DNA from: Mesorhizobium amorphae | Lineage (GTDB): Bacteria; Pseudomonadota; Alphaproteobacteria; Rhizobiales; Rhizobiaceae | Reading direction: 5' to 3' | Assembly (NCBI GenBank): GCA_003240775.1 | Contig: QFNI01000018.1 | Coordinates: forward strand, 1-64,000 | DNA length: 64,000 bases | Part shown: one piece after another, positions 1 through 8,490 of the stretch | Layout of the letters: each line of letters starts with the position of its first letter | Numbering within the stretch: the stretch's first letter is position 1 | Program-made: the position numbers and the translations under genes | The notes under the pieces: generated by a model | Databases searched by the model: none | What the model was told of the DNA's origin: nothing | The model's input: the letters and a program-made list of their open reading frames with translations, nothing else

Positions 1-233
1 CCCCAGGGCGCGCGGCCCGCCAGGATCCACGGATTGAGCGAATCGAATCCCCCCGGCTCGCCCATGACGATGCGCCCGCCCTTGGGAGCATCGGGGTTGG
101 CATAGGGCAGATGCGCGAAATCCTCGGGCAGTGCTGGCTCGCCATGCATGGCGATGCCGTGGCGCGGCTCGGCTAAGGCAGGCAGGGCCGCAGCCGAGGC
201 CAGCAGGAGGACAAGGAGTTTCAAGCGCCGCAT
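1..233 (-). CDS. Peptide/oligopeptide ABC transporter substrate-binding protein (family 5, YejA-like), partial
   Basis: Only the first 77 codons are present; the gene runs off the left edge. The ATG at 233 opens a signal peptide (MRRLKLLVLLLASAAALPALA, split here as a basic start, a leucine-rich core and an ALA cleavage site). The mature start reads EPRHGIAMHGEPALP, then YANPDAPKGG and FDSLNPWI, which is the usual N-terminus of family-5 periplasmic binding proteins of the YejA type that carry oligopeptides or microcin C-like compounds to an ABC importer. The partner permease and ATPase genes would lie outside the window. The family call is good; the exact substrate cannot be read from this fragment. 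Confidence 0.75.
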   Translation of the reverse strand, partial: MRRLKLLVLLLASAAALPALAEPRHGIAMHGEPALPEDFAHLPYANPDAPKGGRIVMGEPGGFDSLNPWILAGRAPW

Positions 234-412
234 CGGGGGTTCTTGCGGGATTTGGATCGATGGAGCAAGACAAGGCTCCGCGAGGCTTGCGCGGGGCCTG
301 CGGCCTGCCCGGCGCAAGCCCGGCAAGTCATCCTGTTGCCTCAATTGCGCGGGAGTGAGCCCTGGAGTAGGGCACGGGCCCAAGATTTCCAGACGGCAGA
401 GGAACGTCCAGC

Positions 413-1042
413 ATGACCACCATGTTCACCACGGCTACGCGCGGCGCACTGGCGGCGGCTGGCCTCGCCGGCCTGCTCGCAGCAGGCGCCGTCCAGCCGG
501 CGGCCGCCCAGCAGCAGGACATCCCCAAGGGCTGGTTCAAGGCCTGCACCAAGCAGCAGGACGTGGACATCTGCAACGTGCAGCAGATCGTGACGGCCTC
601 CACCGGCCAGCTTCTCACGGGCATCAGCCTGATCGAGCTGAAGGGCAAGGTGAACCGCAAGGTGTTCCAGGTGACGGTGCCCTCGGGCCGTCTCGTGCCT
701 CCGGGCGTGGGTCTGGCCATCGACGGCCAGAAGCCCCAGAAGCTCGACTACATGATCTGCTTCCCCGACCGTTGCGTGGCCGAGGTGCAGCTTTCCGACC
801 AGCTCGTCGCATCCTTCAAGCGCGGCAACGAGATCACGCTCACCTCCGTGAACTTCCAGAACCAGCCCAACCCCATCAAGGTCTCGCTGTCCGGCTTCAC
901 CGGCGCCTTCGACGGCGCGCCGCTGCAGCAGTCCGACCTCGAGGACCGCCAGAAGAAACTGCAGGAATTTGTGAGCAAGAACAACGAGGATTTCGCCAAG
1001 AAGCTCAAGGAAGAGCAGGCGAAGGCCAAGGCCAGCAACTGA
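413..1042 (+). CDS. Invasion-associated locus B (IalB) family protein
   Basis: A secreted 209-residue protein of the IalB family, named after a Bartonella factor linked to red-cell invasion but widespread in free-living Rhizobiales as a small periplasmic or envelope protein. A signal peptide covers about residues 1-33, ending AAAQ. The mature part has two cysteine pairs (C45/C54 and C116/C121, the latter in YMICFPDRC), typical of the IalB fold, and a charged, lysine-rich tail (residues 185-209). ATG at 413 sits just after the upstream ORF-free gap; the gene is monocistronic and followed by a clear terminator. The biochemical role is not established for the family. Confidence 0.85.
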   Translation: MTTMFTTATRGALAAAGLAGLLAAGAVQPAAAQQQDIPKGWFKACTKQQDVDICNVQQIVTASTGQLLTGISLIELKGKVNRKVFQVTVPSGRLVPPGVGLAIDGQKPQKLDYMICFPDRCVAEVQLSDQLVASFKRGNEITLTSVNFQNQPNPIKVSLSGFTGAFDGAPLQQSDLEDRQKKLQEFVSKNNEDFAKKLKEEQAKAKASN

Positions 1043-1070
1043 CCGGCTGAAGCTCTCTCGAACGACGAAA

Positions 1071-1095
1071 GGCCGCGCGGATGCGCGGCCTTTTT
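1071..1095 (+). terminator. Rho-independent terminator after ialB
   Basis: A perfect 8-bp stem (GGCCGCGC at 1071-1078 with GCGCGGCC at 1083-1090), a GGAT loop and five T residues follow the ialB stop. It also lies just past the 3' end of the convergent hspQ gene, so it may stop both transcripts. Confidence 0.85.
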
Positions 1096-1111
1096 CGTTT
1101 CACCGGAAGTT

Positions 1112-1435
1112 TCAGTGCTTGGAAGCGGCCTTCAGCGCATATGAGCCGTCCGAGCGGCGGTCGAACATCTCGCGCAATTGCGGGTGGCGCACCGGCTCGC
1201 CCGACTGGTCTTCCAGCAGGTTCTGCTCGGACACATAGGCCACGTATTCGGTGTCCTCGTTCTCGGCGAGTAGGTGGTAGAAGGGCTGATCCTTGCGCGG
1301 GCGCACTTCCGCCGGGATGGCCTCATACCACTCTTCGGTGTTGGCGAAGACCGGGTCCACATCGAAGATCACGCCGCGGAACGGGAAGAGCCTGTGGCGG
1401 ACGACCTGGCCGATCTGGAACTTGGCTGTACGCAT
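1112..1435 (-). CDS. hspQ: Heat shock protein HspQ (YccV-like, hemimethylated-DNA-binding family)
   Basis: 107 residues, the normal length for HspQ, a small factor that in enterobacteria promotes DnaA turnover and acts as a Lon specificity factor. Recognisable family stretches are KFQIGQVVRHRLFPFRGVIFDVDP (residues 5-28, here named in part), the YEAIP segment near residue 38, PFYHLLAE near 51 and YVSEQNLL near 67. The start ATG at 1435 gives MRTAKFQIG. It is convergent with ialB and divergent from the AEC permease; no operon partner. Identity is secure from sequence; its targets in this organism are not visible. Confidence 0.9.
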   Translation of the reverse strand: MRTAKFQIGQVVRHRLFPFRGVIFDVDPVFANTEEWYEAIPAEVRPRKDQPFYHLLAENEDTEYVAYVSEQNLLEDQSGEPVRHPQLREMFDRRSDGSYALKAASKH

Positions 1436-1562
1436 GGTCTCGTTCTTCCACTCGAAGTTTTCCGTTTAGCCACCTCCTCCGCTGCAACGCAATGCACCAT
1501 CGCTTGACCTCCGGCGGCTCCGGGGGATAGGCGCGGCGCGGACCGTTCGGAGGCCCACGGGC

Positions 1563-2528
1563 GTGGCAGAGATCGTCGGGCTCGTGGTGCCCTTCTTCGC
1601 GTTGATCTTTTCGGGCTTCGCCATGGCGAAGCTGCGCCCCCTGCCGCTCGACGCGCTGGGCTGGCTGAACGCCTTCATCGTGTATTGGGCGCTGCCCGCG
1701 CTCTTCGTCACCCTTCTGGCGCGAACGCCCTTCGAGGAACTGACGCGCGGCAGCTTCATCCTGGGTTCGGTCGGCTCGACCTTTGCGATCTTCGTTCTGA
1801 TGTTCGTGGGCTCGCGCCTGGTCGGCGGCGACACGCCCACAGCCACCATGCGCGGGCTCGGCTCGGCCTATGGCAATATCGGTTATATGGGACCGGGGCT
1901 GGCGCTTCTCGCCTTCGGGCCGGCGGCCGCGACGCCGGTGGCGCTCATCTTCTGCTTCGAGAACGTCATGCATTTCACGCTGGCACCGCTTCTGATGGCG
2001 CTCGCCGGGCGCGAGAAGGCTTCGCCCTTGCAGCTTGTGGGCCGAGTGGCGCGGTCGATCGCGCTTCATCCCTTCGTGCTCGCCACGATCGTGGGTGTGC
2101 TGATCGCCTATTCCCAGGTCGAGCTGCCGCGCTTCGTGAGCGTCTACCTCGACTATCTCGCGCGGGCCGCGGCCCCCTGCGCGTTGTTTGCGATGGGTGT
2201 GACGCTTGCGCTGCGGCCCTTGCGGCGCGCGCCTGTGGAACTCGTTCCCCTGGCGGCCCTCAAGCTCGTGCTGCACCCGCTGCTGGTCTATGTGGTGCTG
2301 AGTGCGGCGGGCGATTTTCCGCCCGGCTGGATCGAGGTGGCGACACTGCTTGCGGCTCTGCCCACCGCCACCAACGTGTTCGTGATCGCGACGCAGTATC
2401 AGGTCTGGACGGAGCGCGCCTCGGCCGCGGTGCTGGTCACGACCTGTCTCTCGGTCGCGACGCTGACGGTGCTGATCTACCTCTTCAAATCGGGCATCCT
2501 GCCGCCCGACCTATTTCCCGCTGACTAG
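1563..2528 (+). CDS. AEC (auxin efflux carrier) family transporter
   Basis: 321 residues, strongly hydrophobic, with about ten membrane segments arranged as in AEC permeases, an inner-membrane family that exports organic acids or related solutes. The start is GTG at 1563 (VAEIVGLVVPFFALIFSGF). Family features include the GNIGYMGPGLAL stretch at about residue 105 in the broken helix region and TATNVFVIATQY near residue 275. The 3' end overlaps the convergent flavin hydroxylase gene by 18 bp. Substrate cannot be inferred; the auxin name is historical. Confidence 0.85.
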   Translation: MAEIVGLVVPFFALIFSGFAMAKLRPLPLDALGWLNAFIVYWALPALFVTLLARTPFEELTRGSFILGSVGSTFAIFVLMFVGSRLVGGDTPTATMRGLGSAYGNIGYMGPGLALLAFGPAAATPVALIFCFENVMHFTLAPLLMALAGREKASPLQLVGRVARSIALHPFVLATIVGVLIAYSQVELPRFVSVYLDYLARAAAPCALFAMGVTLALRPLRRAPVELVPLAALKLVLHPLLVYVVLSAAGDFPPGWIEVATLLAALPTATNVFVIATQYQVWTERASAAVLVTTCLSVATLTVLIYLFKSGILPPDLFPAD

Positions 2529-3689
2529 AGCAACCGGCGAACGGCCGAGCCAGGAGCGCATCAGGGCGCCGCGCAGCCGGGGGATGCGCTCCAGCGCGGT
2601 GAGCGCCAGACCGCGGCCGAGCTGCACGGGAAGGGCGCTCGACAGGAGCGACTGGTTGAGAAGCTCGACGCCCGCGCTGCGGGCGACGACATCGGTGCGC
2701 CGCTTGCGGTCGAAGCTGTCGAGAACGCTTGTGCTGCCGGGATCAGTGCGGTCGCGGGCCGCCGCTTCCGCGAGATCGCGCACGTCCCGGATGCCGAGGT
2801 TCAGGCCCTGGGCGCCGATCGGGGGAAAAAGATGGGCAGCTTCGCCCACAAGCGCGGTGCGCTTGGCCGCGAATCGGCGGGGAAGGGCACTGGCCAGCGG
2901 GTAGACCTGCCGGCCCGGCTCCACTTCGACCGCGCCGAGACAAGATTGCATGCGCGTCTCGATCCGGCGCGAGAGTTCGAAGTCGTCGAGGCCTGCCAGA
3001 GCGGAAGCTTCCTCCGGGCGCACCACCCAGACCAAGCTCGAACGCTGGCCCGGCAGCGGCACCTGCGTGAAGGGTCCGGTTTCCGTGTGGAACTCGGTCG
3101 AGACGAAGCCGTGATCGCGCGAGTGGCGGAAGTTCACCACGAGAGCGCTTTGCGGCAGCTTGCGGCGGAGCACCTCGATGCCGGCTGCTTCCCGCGCCGG
3201 CGACGAGCGGCCATCCGCCGCCACGGCGAGCTTGGCGCGCAGCGCCGAACCGCTGGAAAGGGCTGCGGTGACACCCGTCTCGTCGGACACCCAATGGGTG
3301 ACGCTTTCGGTGATGCGGCGGATGCGGGGCTCGGCATCGACTGCATCCGCCAGCACGGCGTTGAGGCCCGCGTTCGGGATGTTCCAGCCGAAGGCCTCCT
3401 CGCCGATCTCGCTGGCGCGGAAGGTGACGGGCGGGCTGCGCAGCAGGCGGCGCGTGGCGTCCACGATCCGCATGGCGCGCAAGGGCGCGCCCTCGCGCTT
3501 GAGCTTGTCGGCCAGGCCGAAGCGTTCGAGGTGCTCGAGGCCCGGCACCATGACCGCGCTCGTGCGCCGGTCGGCAGCGGGCACGGGGCCGACGAGCACC
3601 ACCTCGAAACCCTCATGGGCGAGAGCGAGTGCGGCGAGAGCGCCGGCCGGCCCAGCGCCCGCGACGATCGTTTCGACTGCTTCTTCCAT
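2511..3689 (-). CDS. UbiH/VisC-family FAD-dependent hydroxylase
   Basis: A 392-residue class A flavin monooxygenase of the type that hydroxylates the ubiquinone ring. The N-terminal Rossmann motif GAGPAG is at about residues 11-16, the DG motif (AADGRSSPAREAAG) at about 157, and the second FAD motif appears as GEAAHLFPPIGAQGLNLG near 290, where GE replaces the more common GD. Length and the QGLN stretch fit UbiH/UbiF/UbiL-type enzymes; alphaproteobacteria carry several paralogues, so the position hydroxylated is uncertain. ATG at 3689; divergent from pcs and overlapping the AEC permease gene at the 3' end. Confidence 0.8.
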   Translation of the reverse strand: MEEAVETIVAGAGPAGALAALALAHEGFEVVLVGPVPAADRRTSAVMVPGLEHLERFGLADKLKREGAPLRAMRIVDATRRLLRSPPVTFRASEIGEEAFGWNIPNAGLNAVLADAVDAEPRIRRITESVTHWVSDETGVTAALSSGSALRAKLAVAADGRSSPAREAAGIEVLRRKLPQSALVVNFRHSRDHGFVSTEFHTETGPFTQVPLPGQRSSLVWVVRPEEASALAGLDDFELSRRIETRMQSCLGAVEVEPGRQVYPLASALPRRFAAKRTALVGEAAHLFPPIGAQGLNLGIRDVRDLAEAAARDRTDPGSTSVLDSFDRKRRTDVVARSAGVELLNQSLLSSALPVQLGRGLALTALERIPRLRGALMRSWLGRSPVALVSGK

Positions 3690-3797
3690 GCTCGCGCCAC
3701 CATTCCTGTCGCGCCGAAACTATGGCGGCGCGACAGCCACATCAACGGCACGGAGTGTCGCGAAAGCGGGGGAATGCCGGGGATGGTGCCGCGGCGC

Positions 3798-3830
3798 TCT
3801 TGTGCTGGCGCACCCGCCTTCGCTAGGTTG
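3798..3830 (+). promoter_or_regulatory. Possible sigma70-type promoter for pcs
   Basis: TTGTGC, a 17-nt spacer and CTAGGT lie about 65 nt before the pcs start in the gap between the divergent hydroxylase and pcs genes. The elements are only partial matches to alphaproteobacterial promoters, so this is a weak call. Confidence 0.25.
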
Positions 3831-3891
3831 CGCCCGATCCGGATGGCGGCGGGCACTGCGCCTCGCGTCGATTTCGAGCGAGGGTGACATC

Positions 3892-4689
3892 GTGGTGAAA
3901 CGACCGAAAAAGGTCACCGCCCCGCAGGCGAAAGCATTCTCCGTCCATCTTCTGACGGCGTCGGGCTCGTTCCTGGCCTTTCTCAGCCTGGTGGCCGCGA
4001 GCGAGCAGCGTTGGACGGCGATGTTCTTCTGGCTCGGCCTCGCGCTTTTCGTCGACGGCATCGACGGACCGATCGCGCGCAAGCTCGAAGTGAAGGAAAT
4101 CCTGCCCACATGGTCGGGCGAGCTTCTCGACAATGTGATCGACTACGTGACCTACGTGCTCATCCCCGCCTTCGCGCTCTACCAGCGCGGCTTCATGGGC
4201 GAGGGGCTGTCGTTTCTGTCGGCGGCCATCATCGTGGTGTCGAGCGCCATCTACTATGCCGACACGGGAATGAAGACGAAGGAGAACTTCTTTAAGGGCT
4301 TCCCGGTGGTCTGGAACATGGTGGTGTTCACCTTGTTCGTGATCGAGCCGGGCGAATGGGTCTCGTTCGGGGTGGTGCTGGTGGCCGGCATCCTGACCTT
4401 CATGCCCATCAACTTCCTTCATCCTGTGCGCGTCGAACGGCTGAGGCCACTGAACCTCGGCGTCACGCTTCTGTGGTGCGCGTTCGGTGCGCTCGCGCTG
4501 GCCGAAGCGTGGCTCGCGAGCTTCTACAACCAGTTCGGCGTGACGCCTTCGGATGTCAGCACCTTCACCAAGATCGGCATCGCGGTGACGGGGGTCTATC
4601 TGTTCTGCATCGGCGGAGTGATGCAGCTCTTCCCCAATCTGGGGCGCCGCAAGGACTTGGCTCAGTCCGCTTCCGCCCGCCCGCTGTGA
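3892..4689 (+). CDS. pcs: Phosphatidylcholine synthase
   Basis: Condenses CDP-diacylglycerol with choline to make phosphatidylcholine in the inner membrane (EC 2.7.8.24), a pathway typical of rhizobia, Brucella and Agrobacterium. About 265 residues with roughly eight membrane helices. The CDP-alcohol phosphotransferase motif is visible as DGIDGPIAR (about residues 56-64) followed by GELLDNVIDY (about 77-86), giving the D-G-x-D-G...G-x-x-x-D-x-x-x-D pattern. I use the GTG at 3892, with AGGG about 8 nt upstream; a second GTG at 3895 is equally possible, and longer versions of the reading frame run through non-coding-like sequence. Choline must be imported, so activity depends on its supply. Confidence 0.92.
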   Translation: MVKRPKKVTAPQAKAFSVHLLTASGSFLAFLSLVAASEQRWTAMFFWLGLALFVDGIDGPIARKLEVKEILPTWSGELLDNVIDYVTYVLIPAFALYQRGFMGEGLSFLSAAIIVVSSAIYYADTGMKTKENFFKGFPVVWNMVVFTLFVIEPGEWVSFGVVLVAGILTFMPINFLHPVRVERLRPLNLGVTLLWCAFGALALAEAWLASFYNQFGVTPSDVSTFTKIGIAVTGVYLFCIGGVMQLFPNLGRRKDLAQSASARPL

Positions 4690-4764
4690 CGCGGCTGCGC
4701 CACCGGCCGAGCATCTTTCGTTATCGCTTGAAAATTTGATGCAGTTTCAAGCAGTCTGTGGCAT

Positions 4765-4781
4765 TGCCGAAAAAATCGGCA
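4765..4781. promoter_or_regulatory. Perfect inverted repeat ahead of the BMP transporter operon
   Basis: TGCCGA-AAAAA-TCGGCA, a 6-bp palindrome with an A-rich centre, lies 43 nt before the probable start of the transporter ATPase. No T run follows, so it looks more like an operator than a terminator. The regulator is unknown. Confidence 0.35.
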
Positions 4782-4823
4782 GCGGCTTAGTCTGAGCCGT
4801 TGGACGCGACAGGTGGGGACCGG

Positions 4824-6380
4824 GTGGCCGCAGAAATGGGATCTGGGCGCGAAGCCCTGCTGGAAGTCCGCGGCCTCACCAAGCTGTTCGGATCGCTGCG
4901 CGCCTGCGACGGCGTGGACCTCACGATCGAAAAGGGCGAGATCCACGCGCTGCTCGGCGAGAACGGCGCGGGCAAGTCCACGCTCGTCAAGATGCTGTTC
5001 GGCTCGCTCGAGCCGAATGCCGGCACGATCCGCTGGAAAGGCCAGCCGGTGCGCATCGAAAGCCCAGCCGCCGCGCGCAGGCTCGGCATCGGCATGGTCT
5101 TTCAGCACTTCTCGCTGTTCGAGGCGCTGACGGCGGCCGAGAACATCGCGCTCTCGCTCGACAAGTCGACGCCGCTCGCCACCGTCGCCAACCGTGCGCG
5201 CGAGCTTTCGCGCGCCTACGGGCTGCCGCTCGACCCCGGCGCGCTGGTGGGCGACCTTTCGGTGGGCGAGCGCCAGCGCATCGAGATCATCCGGTGCCTG
5301 CTGCAGGAGCCCGACCTCGTGATCCTGGACGAGCCGACCTCCGTGCTGACGCCCCAGGAGGCCGACAAGCTTTTCGAGACGCTGGAGCGGCTGCGCGGCG
5401 AGGGCAAGTCGATCCTCTATATCTCCCACCGGCTGGAAGAGGTGAAGCGCATCTGCGATCGCGCCACCGTGATGCGCCACGGGCGCGTGGTGGAGCATTG
5501 CGATCCCCGCCAGGAGACCGCGGCGTCGCTCGCCCGCATGATGGTGGGCAGCGAGGTGCGCGCGGTGGCGCGCGGCGCGGCACCCCAGCCCGGCCGCGAG
5601 CTGATCGGCGTGCGTGGGCTCGACCGGCCGCCGGCCAACCCTTTCGCCGTGCCCCTGCGCGGCATCCGCATGAGCGTGTTCGCCGGCGAGGTGCTGGGCA
5701 TCGCGGGCGTGGCGGGCAACGGGCAGGGCGAATTGTTTGAAGCGCTCTCGGGCGAGGCGGTGCAGGACAAGGCTTCGACCGTCAGCCTTTGCGGCACGGA
5801 TGCCGGGCGCATGTGCATCACAGAGCGCCGCAAGCTGGGCGCGGCCTTCGTGCCGGAGGAGCGCTTGGGGCATGGTGCCGCGCCGCGCATGAGGCTTTCG
5901 GAAAACCTGCTGCTGTCGCGCCACGCGACCGACCGCAAGGGCTTTCTCGGCTGGGGCGGCACTGTGCGGCGGGGTGCGGTGGCGAATGCCGCCCAGCGCA
6001 TCATCGAGGCGATGGATGTGCGCAAGAGTGGGCCGGACCCGGAGGCGGCAGCCCTTTCCGGCGGCAATCTCCAGAAATTCATCATCGGCCGCGAACTCGA
6101 CCGCAAGCCGCAGGCCATCATCGTGAACCAGCCGACCTGGGGCGTGGATGCTGGGGCCGCAGCGCGCATCCGCCAGGCGCTGATCGAACTCGCGCGCTCA
6201 GGGTCGGCCGTTCTCGTGATCAGCCAGGACCTGGACGAACTCTTCGAGATGTCGGACGCGATCTCCGTGATGCATGATGGCACACTTTCGCAGCCCGTGC
6301 CGACGGCGCAGGCGACGTTCGAGTCGGTTGGCCTCCTGATGGGCGGCGCCTCGCCCGGCCATGCGACGGTGGCCGCGTGA
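4824..6380 (+). CDS. BMP-family (nucleoside/sugar-type) ABC transporter, duplicated ATP-binding protein
   Basis: About 518 residues with two fused ATPase domains, as in NupA/YufO and other BMP-type nucleoside importers. Domain 1 has Walker A GENGAGKST (about residues 45-53), signature LSVGERQR and Walker B LVILDEPT. Domain 2 has a degenerate P-loop (AGVAGNGQGELFEAL) and the signature LSGGNLQK, followed by IIVNQPTWGVD in place of a canonical Walker B, the usual asymmetry in this family. I prefer the GTG at 4824 because AGGTGGGG lies just upstream; a TTG at 4800 and an ATG at 4836 are alternatives. First gene of a four-gene operon; the stop overlaps the next ATG by one base. Confidence 0.9.
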   Translation: MAAEMGSGREALLEVRGLTKLFGSLRACDGVDLTIEKGEIHALLGENGAGKSTLVKMLFGSLEPNAGTIRWKGQPVRIESPAAARRLGIGMVFQHFSLFEALTAAENIALSLDKSTPLATVANRARELSRAYGLPLDPGALVGDLSVGERQRIEIIRCLLQEPDLVILDEPTSVLTPQEADKLFETLERLRGEGKSILYISHRLEEVKRICDRATVMRHGRVVEHCDPRQETAASLARMMVGSEVRAVARGAAPQPGRELIGVRGLDRPPANPFAVPLRGIRMSVFAGEVLGIAGVAGNGQGELFEALSGEAVQDKASTVSLCGTDAGRMCITERRKLGAAFVPEERLGHGAAPRMRLSENLLLSRHATDRKGFLGWGGTVRRGAVANAAQRIIEAMDVRKSGPDPEAAALSGGNLQKFIIGRELDRKPQAIIVNQPTWGVDAGAAARIRQALIELARSGSAVLVISQDLDELFEMSDAISVMHDGTLSQPVPTAQATFESVGLLMGGASPGHATVAA

Positions 6381-7516
6381 TGCGCTGGGAACTCGTCAAG
6401 CGCCCGCAGCGCTCGCGGCTTTTCTCCGCGCTTTCACCGATTCTGGCTTTCCTCCTGACGCTCGTCGCAGGCGCGTTGCTCTTCGCGCTGCTCGGGCTCG
6501 ACCCGTTGGCCGCGCTCTACGCTTATTTAGTGGAGCCGTTGACCGAGGTCTGGTCGCTGCACGAGCTGGCCATCAAGGCGGCGCCGCTGATCCTGATTGC
6601 GGTGGGGCTGGCCATCTGCTTCCGCTCCAACAACTGGAACATCGGGGCGGAGGGCCAGTTCATCCTGGGCGGCATCGCAGGCTCGATCCTGCCAGTGCTC
6701 TATCCCGAGTTCCGCGGGCCGTTCGTTTTGCCGCTGATGCTCATGATGGGGATGGTGGGCGGCGCTGCCTATGCTGCGCTCCCCGCGCTGTTGAAGACGC
6801 GCTTCAACACCAACGAGATCCTGTCGAGCCTGATGCTCGTCTATGTCGCGCAGCTTTTTCTCGACTGGCTGGTGCGCGGGCCCTGGCGAAACCCGGAAGG
6901 CTTCAACTTCCCCGAAACGCGCCGCTTCCATGCGGATGCCATCCTGCCGGAGCTGCTGCCCGCTTCGGGGCGCGCGAACTGGGGCATGGCGTTCGCGATC
7001 ATCGCCGCACTCGTCGCGTGGTTCGTGCTCAGCCGCACGCTGCGCGGCTTCGAGGTGCGCGTGATCGGAGAAAGCCCGCGAGCCGGGCGCTTCGCAGGCT
7101 TCAGCACCAAGCGCATGGTGTTCTTCGCCTTTCTCACCTCGGGCGCGCTGGCGGGGCTCGCCGGCATCTCGGAAGTGTCCGGCGCCATCGGCCAGCTTCG
7201 GCCGGTGATCTCGCCGGGCTACGGCTTCGCGGCGATCATCGTGGCCTTTCTCGGCCGGCTGAACCCGCTCGGCGTGGTGGCCGCGGGGCTTGTGCTGGCG
7301 CTCACATATCTCGGCGGCGAGGCGGCGCAGATTTCGCTCGGCGTGTCCGACAAGGTGGCGCGCGTGTTCCAGGGCATGCTGCTCTTCTTCGTGCTCGGCT
7401 GCGACACGCTGATCCACTACCGGCTGCGGCGCGTGACCGCCGCGCCGCCGGCCTCGGTTGCAGCGACGCCTGCGGCCCTTGCGCAGGAAACGGGAGGGAC
7501 CGGTGGGCATCACTGA
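6380..7516 (+). CDS. BMP-type ABC transporter permease 1 (NupP/YufP-like)
   Basis: About 378 residues, hydrophobic, of the BPD_transp_2 permease family. Characteristic stretches are FRSNNWNIGAEGQF (about residues 76-89), which contains the conserved WNIGAEGQ, TRFNTNEILSSLML (about 140) and GYGFAAIIVAFLGRLNP (about 283). It forms a heterodimer with the next gene product in the inner membrane. The ATG at 6380 shares one base with the stop of the ATPase gene, so translation is probably coupled; a GTG three bases earlier is possible. The C-terminal tail (about 30 residues) is alanine- and proline-rich and overlaps the next gene by 14 bp. Confidence 0.9.
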   Translation: MRWELVKRPQRSRLFSALSPILAFLLTLVAGALLFALLGLDPLAALYAYLVEPLTEVWSLHELAIKAAPLILIAVGLAICFRSNNWNIGAEGQFILGGIAGSILPVLYPEFRGPFVLPLMLMMGMVGGAAYAALPALLKTRFNTNEILSSLMLVYVAQLFLDWLVRGPWRNPEGFNFPETRRFHADAILPELLPASGRANWGMAFAIIAALVAWFVLSRTLRGFEVRVIGESPRAGRFAGFSTKRMVFFAFLTSGALAGLAGISEVSGAIGQLRPVISPGYGFAAIIVAFLGRLNPLGVVAAGLVLALTYLGGEAAQISLGVSDKVARVFQGMLLFFVLGCDTLIHYRLRRVTAAPPASVAATPAALAQETGGTGGHH

Positions 7517-8423
7517 AAGCATTCTGCTCACCATCGCGACCGCTGCGACGCCGCTCCTGCTTGCAGCGCTCGGCGAGCTGGTGGTCGAGCGCTCGGGCGT
7601 GCTCAACCTGGGCGTCGAGGGCATGATGGTGATCGGCGCGGTCTGCGGCTTCGCGGCGGCGGCCCTTTCCGGCTCGCCCTGGATCGGCATGTTTGCCGGG
7701 ATCGCGGCAGGCGCCGTGTTCTCGCTTCTGTTCGGCTTCCTCACGCTTTCGATCGCCACCAACCAGGTCGCGACCGGGCTTTCGCTCACCCTTCTGGGGC
7801 TCGGCCTTTCTTCGATGATCGGCGAGCCCTTTGTGGGTTCGGCGGGCATCCGCCTGCCGGTGCTGGACATCCCCGTTCTGTCCGACCTTCCGGTGGTAGG
7901 GCGTCTCCTGTTCGGGCAGGACCCGATCTTCTACATCGCGATTGCGCTCGTGTTCGCCGTGTCGTGGTTTCTGTTCCGCACGCGGACGGGGCTGACCCTG
8001 CGCTCTATCGGAGACAGCCACTCTTCCGCTCATGCGCTTGGCATCAACGTGATCGGCTATCGCTATGCCGCCGTGATGTTCGGCGGCGCGTGCGCGGGGC
8101 TCGCGGGCGCGCACCTGTCGCTCGTCTACACGCCGCAATGGGTGGAGAACATGACGGCCGGACGCGGCTGGATCGCGTTGGCGCTCGTGGTGTTCGCTTC
8201 CTGGCGGCCGCTTCGTGTGCTGGCCGGCGCCTATCTCTTCGGCGCGGTCACCATCGGGCAGCTTCACGCGCAGGCGCTCGGGCTCGGCATCCCATCGCAG
8301 CTCTTGTCGGCGATGCCCTATCTCGCGACCGTGATCGTGCTGGTGCTGATCTCGCGAAACCGGCGCTTGACCATGATCAACACTCCCGCTTCGCTCGGCC
8401 AGCCATTCGTGCCAGAGCGCTAA
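7503..8423 (+). CDS. BMP-type ABC transporter permease 2 (NupQ/YufQ-like)
   Basis: 306 residues, about nine membrane helices, second permease of the importer. The family hallmark ERSGVLNLGVEGMM is at about residues 27-40 and ATNQVATGLSLTLLG at about 82-96. The start is GTG at 7503, with GGGAGGG at about 7494, inside the end of the upstream permease gene (14-bp overlap). The two permeases, the double ATPase and the binding protein make a complete importer for purine nucleosides or a similar ligand; the substrate is inferred from the family only. Confidence 0.9.
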   Translation: MGITESILLTIATAATPLLLAALGELVVERSGVLNLGVEGMMVIGAVCGFAAAALSGSPWIGMFAGIAAGAVFSLLFGFLTLSIATNQVATGLSLTLLGLGLSSMIGEPFVGSAGIRLPVLDIPVLSDLPVVGRLLFGQDPIFYIAIALVFAVSWFLFRTRTGLTLRSIGDSHSSAHALGINVIGYRYAAVMFGGACAGLAGAHLSLVYTPQWVENMTAGRGWIALALVVFASWRPLRVLAGAYLFGAVTIGQLHAQALGLGIPSQLLSAMPYLATVIVLVLISRNRRLTMINTPASLGQPFVPER

Positions 8424-8490
8424 AGAAAACCACCCCCAAAAGCGGCCGGCATTTCAGGCGCCGCTGAACAACCAGAGAGGACTGCTTTTC

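Noticed and set aside
3160..4689. Plus-strand frame of 509 codons apparently fusing a new domain to Pcs
   Set aside because: The upstream part is antisense to the UbiH-like gene and has low-complexity Arg/Ser/Ala composition; Pcs proper begins at the GTG at 3892.
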